NCBI RefSeq assembly: GCF_014203395.1
Contig: NZ_JACHIW010000003.1
Location: forward strand, 1 to 64,000
Length of the DNA: 64,000 nucleotides
Reading direction: 5' to 3'
Origin: Saccharopolyspora phatthalungensis
GTDB taxonomy: Bacteria > Actinomycetota > Actinomycetes > Mycobacteriales > Pseudonocardiaceae
Shown here: positions 61,862 through 64,000 of the stretch, one piece after another
How the letters are laid out: every line of letters starts with the position of its first letter
How positions within the stretch are numbered: the first letter of the stretch is position 1
Notes under the pieces: model-generated
Databases searched by the model: none
What the model was told of the DNA's origin: nothing
The model's input: the letters and a program-made list of their open reading frames with translations, nothing else
Position numbers and translations under genes: made by a program

Positions 61862-62877
61862 CGGCCCACCTCCGCCGCGACAGTGAACTTCTCGGTGTAG
61901 AAATTCGCCGGGTTGAGCCCGGACTCCCGCAGGTGGCCGCGCACCGCCTCGACCATCGGCGGCGGTCCGCAGAGGTAGACGTCGACCTCGCCGCCGTGCA
62001 GGACCTCCGGCGTGAGCAGGCCGGTCACATAGCCCTTGTTGGGGGCGCTGCTGGTTTCGTCGGCGACGCAGTAATCGAAGCTGAATCGCGGAATCGCCTC
62101 GGCATATGCGCTCAGCTTGTCCAGCTCTACCAGGTCGGTATCGCTGCTGACGCCGTAGATCAGGTGTACCGGATGCGTCACTTCGGCGTCGGTTAGCCGT
62201 TCCAACATGGACAGCAGCGGCGCCAACCCGGTGCCACCGGCCAGCATCAGGACCGGGCGGATCAGATCGCGGAGGAAGAAACTCCCCAGCGGGCCGGCGA
62301 ATTCGAGCCGGTCGCCGACCTCGGCACGGTCGCCGAGGTAATCCGACATCGCCCCGCCCTCGGTGATGCGGACCAGGAACGACACCGCCTTCTCGGCCGG
62401 TCCGGTGCGAAACGAATACGACCTGGTCGCCTCGGTGCCGGGAACGGTCACGTTCACGTACTGGCCGGGCAGGAACGCCAGCTGATCGCGATCGTCGAGT
62501 TCCACCGTGAGGGCAGCCGTGCTGGCCGACAGCCGCTGGAGCTCGATGATCGATCCGGCGTGCGTGGCCGCTCCGGTCTTGGCGAACGCCGAGGTGGCCG
62601 GGATCTCCAAGACCAGGTCGCTGTGCGGCGTCATCTGGCACGGCAAGGCGAAACCCTCGGCCGCCTCGTCGTCGGTGAGCGCGTCCTCGATGTAGTCGCC
62701 GCCGTCGTAAGCGCCGGAGACGCAACGCGACTTGCAGGTGCCGCAGGCACCATCCCGGCAGTCCAGCGGGATGTTGATCCGCGACCGGTAGGATGCCTCG
62801 GCGACCGTCTCATGTGGACCGCAGGTGATGAACCTGGTGACCCCGTCCTCGAAGCTCAACGCCACTTGATAGCTCAT
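61858..62877 (-). CDS. benC: Benzoate dioxygenase NADH reductase
   Basis: A 339-residue iron-sulfur flavoprotein that passes electrons from NADH to the oxygenase. The N-terminal plant-type [2Fe-2S] ferredoxin has Cys40, Cys45, Cys48 and Cys80 (LDCRDGACGTCKSRC and LPC). FAD motif is RSYSFRTGP, and NAD binding is LAGGTGLAPLLSMLERL with the C-terminal YLCGPPPMVEAVRGHL. Length and order match BenC. It is 10 bases downstream of benB. Confidence 0.95.
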   Translation of the reverse strand: MSYQVALSFEDGVTRFITCGPHETVAEASYRSRINIPLDCRDGACGTCKSRCVSGAYDGGDYIEDALTDDEAAEGFALPCQMTPHSDLVLEIPATSAFAKTGAATHAGSIIELQRLSASTAALTVELDDRDQLAFLPGQYVNVTVPGTEATRSYSFRTGPAEKAVSFLVRITEGGAMSDYLGDRAEVGDRLEFAGPLGSFFLRDLIRPVLMLAGGTGLAPLLSMLERLTDAEVTHPVHLIYGVSSDTDLVELDKLSAYAEAIPRFSFDYCVADETSSAPNKGYVTGLLTPEVLHGGEVDVYLCGPPPMVEAVRGHLRESGLNPANFYTEKFTVAAEVGR

Positions 62878-62887
62878 TCCCGTCCCC

Positions 62888-63394
62888 TCACACGTGGTAG
62901 ATGTCCACTACGTGGTGGATGTAGTCGTTCTTCAGCACCACCCGCTTGCCGGTGATCAACGGTCGCTCGCCGCCGAAATCGATGGTGTAGAACGAGGTTC
63001 CGAAGTAGGTGTCGACGTGGTGGTAGCGGTAGTAGAGGGTGAACCAGTTGAACCGCACGTCGACGAGCGAACCGCGTCGCCCGACGATCTCCACGTTGGT
63101 GATGTTGTGGCCGGTGCGCGGTTCCGGGATGCTGGTCGCCGCCGACCGGTCGGTGCGGATCCGGAACACCCGGTCCTCCAGGCCGCCTCGGTTGGCGTAG
63201 TAGATCAGCGAGATCTCGGTCTGTGGATCGGTGGTCAGCTCGTCATCGTCGTCCCACGCGGGCATCCAGAACTCGGCGTCCTCGTGGTAGCACTCCAGCC
63301 ACCGCTCGAACTCGCGGTCGTCGAGGTAGCGCGCCTCCCGGTACAGGAACTCGCGGACGGCTTCGGTGGTCACGGTTTCGATCGCGGTAGTCAT
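62888..63394 (-). CDS. benB: Benzoate 1,2-dioxygenase small subunit
   Basis: A 168-residue beta subunit of the ring-hydroxylating dioxygenase (NTF2-like fold): FLYREARYLDDREFERWLEC, MPAWDDDDELTTDPQTEISL, YANRGGLEDRVFRIRTDRS and the HNITNVEIVGRRG strand. It is structural rather than catalytic. ATG 63394 lies 95 bases after the benA stop; this small gap is normal in ben operons. The C-terminal YHHVDTYFGTSFY and the closing HHVVDIYHV are family-specific. Confidence 0.95.
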   Translation of the reverse strand: MTTAIETVTTEAVREFLYREARYLDDREFERWLECYHEDAEFWMPAWDDDDELTTDPQTEISLIYYANRGGLEDRVFRIRTDRSAATSIPEPRTGHNITNVEIVGRRGSLVDVRFNWFTLYYRYHHVDTYFGTSFYTIDFGGERPLITGKRVVLKNDYIHHVVDIYHV

Positions 63395-63488
63395 CTCAAA
63401 TCCCGTTCCTGGGCTCGCTTTGCTTGGCGGTTCGGGCGGCGGTGCAGGCTGTCTCGGCGAACCAGGCGGCCGCGCTCGTGTCACGGCA

Positions 63489-64000
63489 TCACCGGTTTGC
63501 CTGGGCTGCAACGGAATCGACGGCGGCGCGCATCGTGTCGAGCCAGTAGCCATGCTGGATCGGGTACAGGCCCTCGTCCTCGGTGCGTACCCCGCTGGCG
63601 ATCGGCGCGATGCCGAGGCGTTCGGCGTCCTCGTCGGCACCGGCGATCTGGTGCGCCGCGCCGCGGCTGAGGTCGTTCCACGGGGCGGCGGTGGCCCGGT
63701 AGGTGTGCTGGCAGGCCCGGAACTCCTCCAGGTCATCCGGGGTGGCCATGCCGGTGGCGTTGAAGAAGTCCTCGTATTGGCGGATCCGGTTGGTGCGGGC
63801 CGCGGCGCTCTCGCCCTTGGGCGCGATGCAGTAGATCGTGACCTCGGTCTTGTCCACCGAGATCGGCCGGAAGTGCCGGATCTGCGAGCTGAACTGGTCC
63901 ATCAGGTAGACATTCGGGTACAGGCACAGGTTGCGCGAGTAGCCGATCATCCAGTTCGCCCGGTCCGCGCCGTACCGCGCCACCAACTCGTCGCGCTTCT
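63489..64000 (-). CDS. benA: Benzoate 1,2-dioxygenase large subunit, C-terminal part (5' end outside window)
   Basis: The last ~170 residues of the alpha subunit. The segment [20 protein letters not shown] then [20 protein letters not shown] is typical of the catalytic domain, and the tail [20 protein letters not shown] closes the family. The Rieske domain and mononuclear iron ligands lie outside the window. The frame runs open to base 64000. Heads the benABCD-benR transcription unit. Confidence 0.93.
   Translation of the reverse strand, partial: KRDELVARYGADRANWMIGYSRNLCLYPNVYLMDQFSSQIRHFRPISVDKTEVTIYCIAPKGESAAARTNRIRQYEDFFNATGMATPDDLEEFRACQHTYRATAAPWNDLSRGAAHQIAGADEDAERLGIAPIASGVRTEDEGLYPIQHGYWLDTMRAAVDSVAAQANR

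Overview
The window is 64 kb of very GC-rich DNA with actinobacterial gene content: IdeR-type iron box, mycothiol-linked DinB protein, many F420/flavin LLM enzymes, QcrB, a LytR-CpsA-Psr protein, a SigG-like sigma factor, and GTG/TTG starts with 4-base overlaps. The mix suits a filamentous Pseudonocardiales-type actinomycete (Saccharopolyspora or Amycolatopsis relatives). That placement is inferred from gene content; no rRNA gene is present to confirm it.

Layout. 1-3.8 kb: the end of an M19 dipeptidase, an MpaB-type oxygenase with its TetR regulator, a second TetR gene, and remnants of two decayed genes, one an acyl-CoA synthetase. 3.9-11.6 kb: a tightly coupled hopanoid operon (hpnC, hpnD, hpnE, a polyprenyl diphosphate synthase, squalene-hopene cyclase, hpnG, hpnH) that would take C15 diphosphates to squalene, hopene and C35 side-chain intermediates. 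Converging on it at 12.3-16.4 kb is a three-gene lipid operon led by an unusual fusion of an MGDG-synthase-like glycosyltransferase to a wax-ester/DGAT acyltransferase, followed by an EamA-type transporter and an SDR. 16.5-28.6 kb: carbonic anhydrase, a ChrB-like protein with an MFS pump, a structured RNA/terminator candidate, a DUF574 methyltransferase, an LCP cell-wall enzyme, GNAT, UspA, threonine dehydratase, an LLM oxidoreductase and a PhoD phosphatase.

28.6-33.1 kb is a scrambled patch: the 3' end of a lost LLM gene (with its hairpin terminator) abuts the 3' part of another lost gene, and the frameshifted tail of an acyl-CoA synthetase precedes an SDR. Between them is a divergent MarR/hydrolase pair sharing an operator. 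33.3-48.9 kb is mostly housekeeping and small membrane proteins: secreted HNH nuclease, long acyl-CoA dehydrogenase, YciO, CspA, MarR-MFS pair, nitrobindin-like protein, orphan winged-helix protein, DUF1992, DinB, CobW-like GTPase, RNase Z, an orphan cytochrome b (qcrB), LapA-like and DUF7144 membrane proteins and a lipoprotein.

49-55 kb: an SDR converges on a three-gene flavin-monooxygenase operon likely used for organosulfur scavenging. The operon is preceded by a 26-codon cysteine-type leader peptide and a perfect 13-bp inverted repeat, a probable attenuator. Next come selD and a selenocysteine tRNA. 55-57.4 kb: a SigG-like sigma factor and an iron-boxed siderophore-interacting protein. 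57.4-64 kb: the benzoate 1,2-dioxygenase operon benA(partial)-B-C-D with a large LuxR/LAL regulator (BenR-like) and an alpha/beta hydrolase downstream, giving benzoate to catechol.

Most promising for new biology: the glycosyltransferase-acyltransferase fusion operon, the leader-peptide attenuator over the LLM operon, the structured RNA near 19.4 kb, the tRNA-Sec/selD pair with no selenoprotein in view, and the orphan qcrB.
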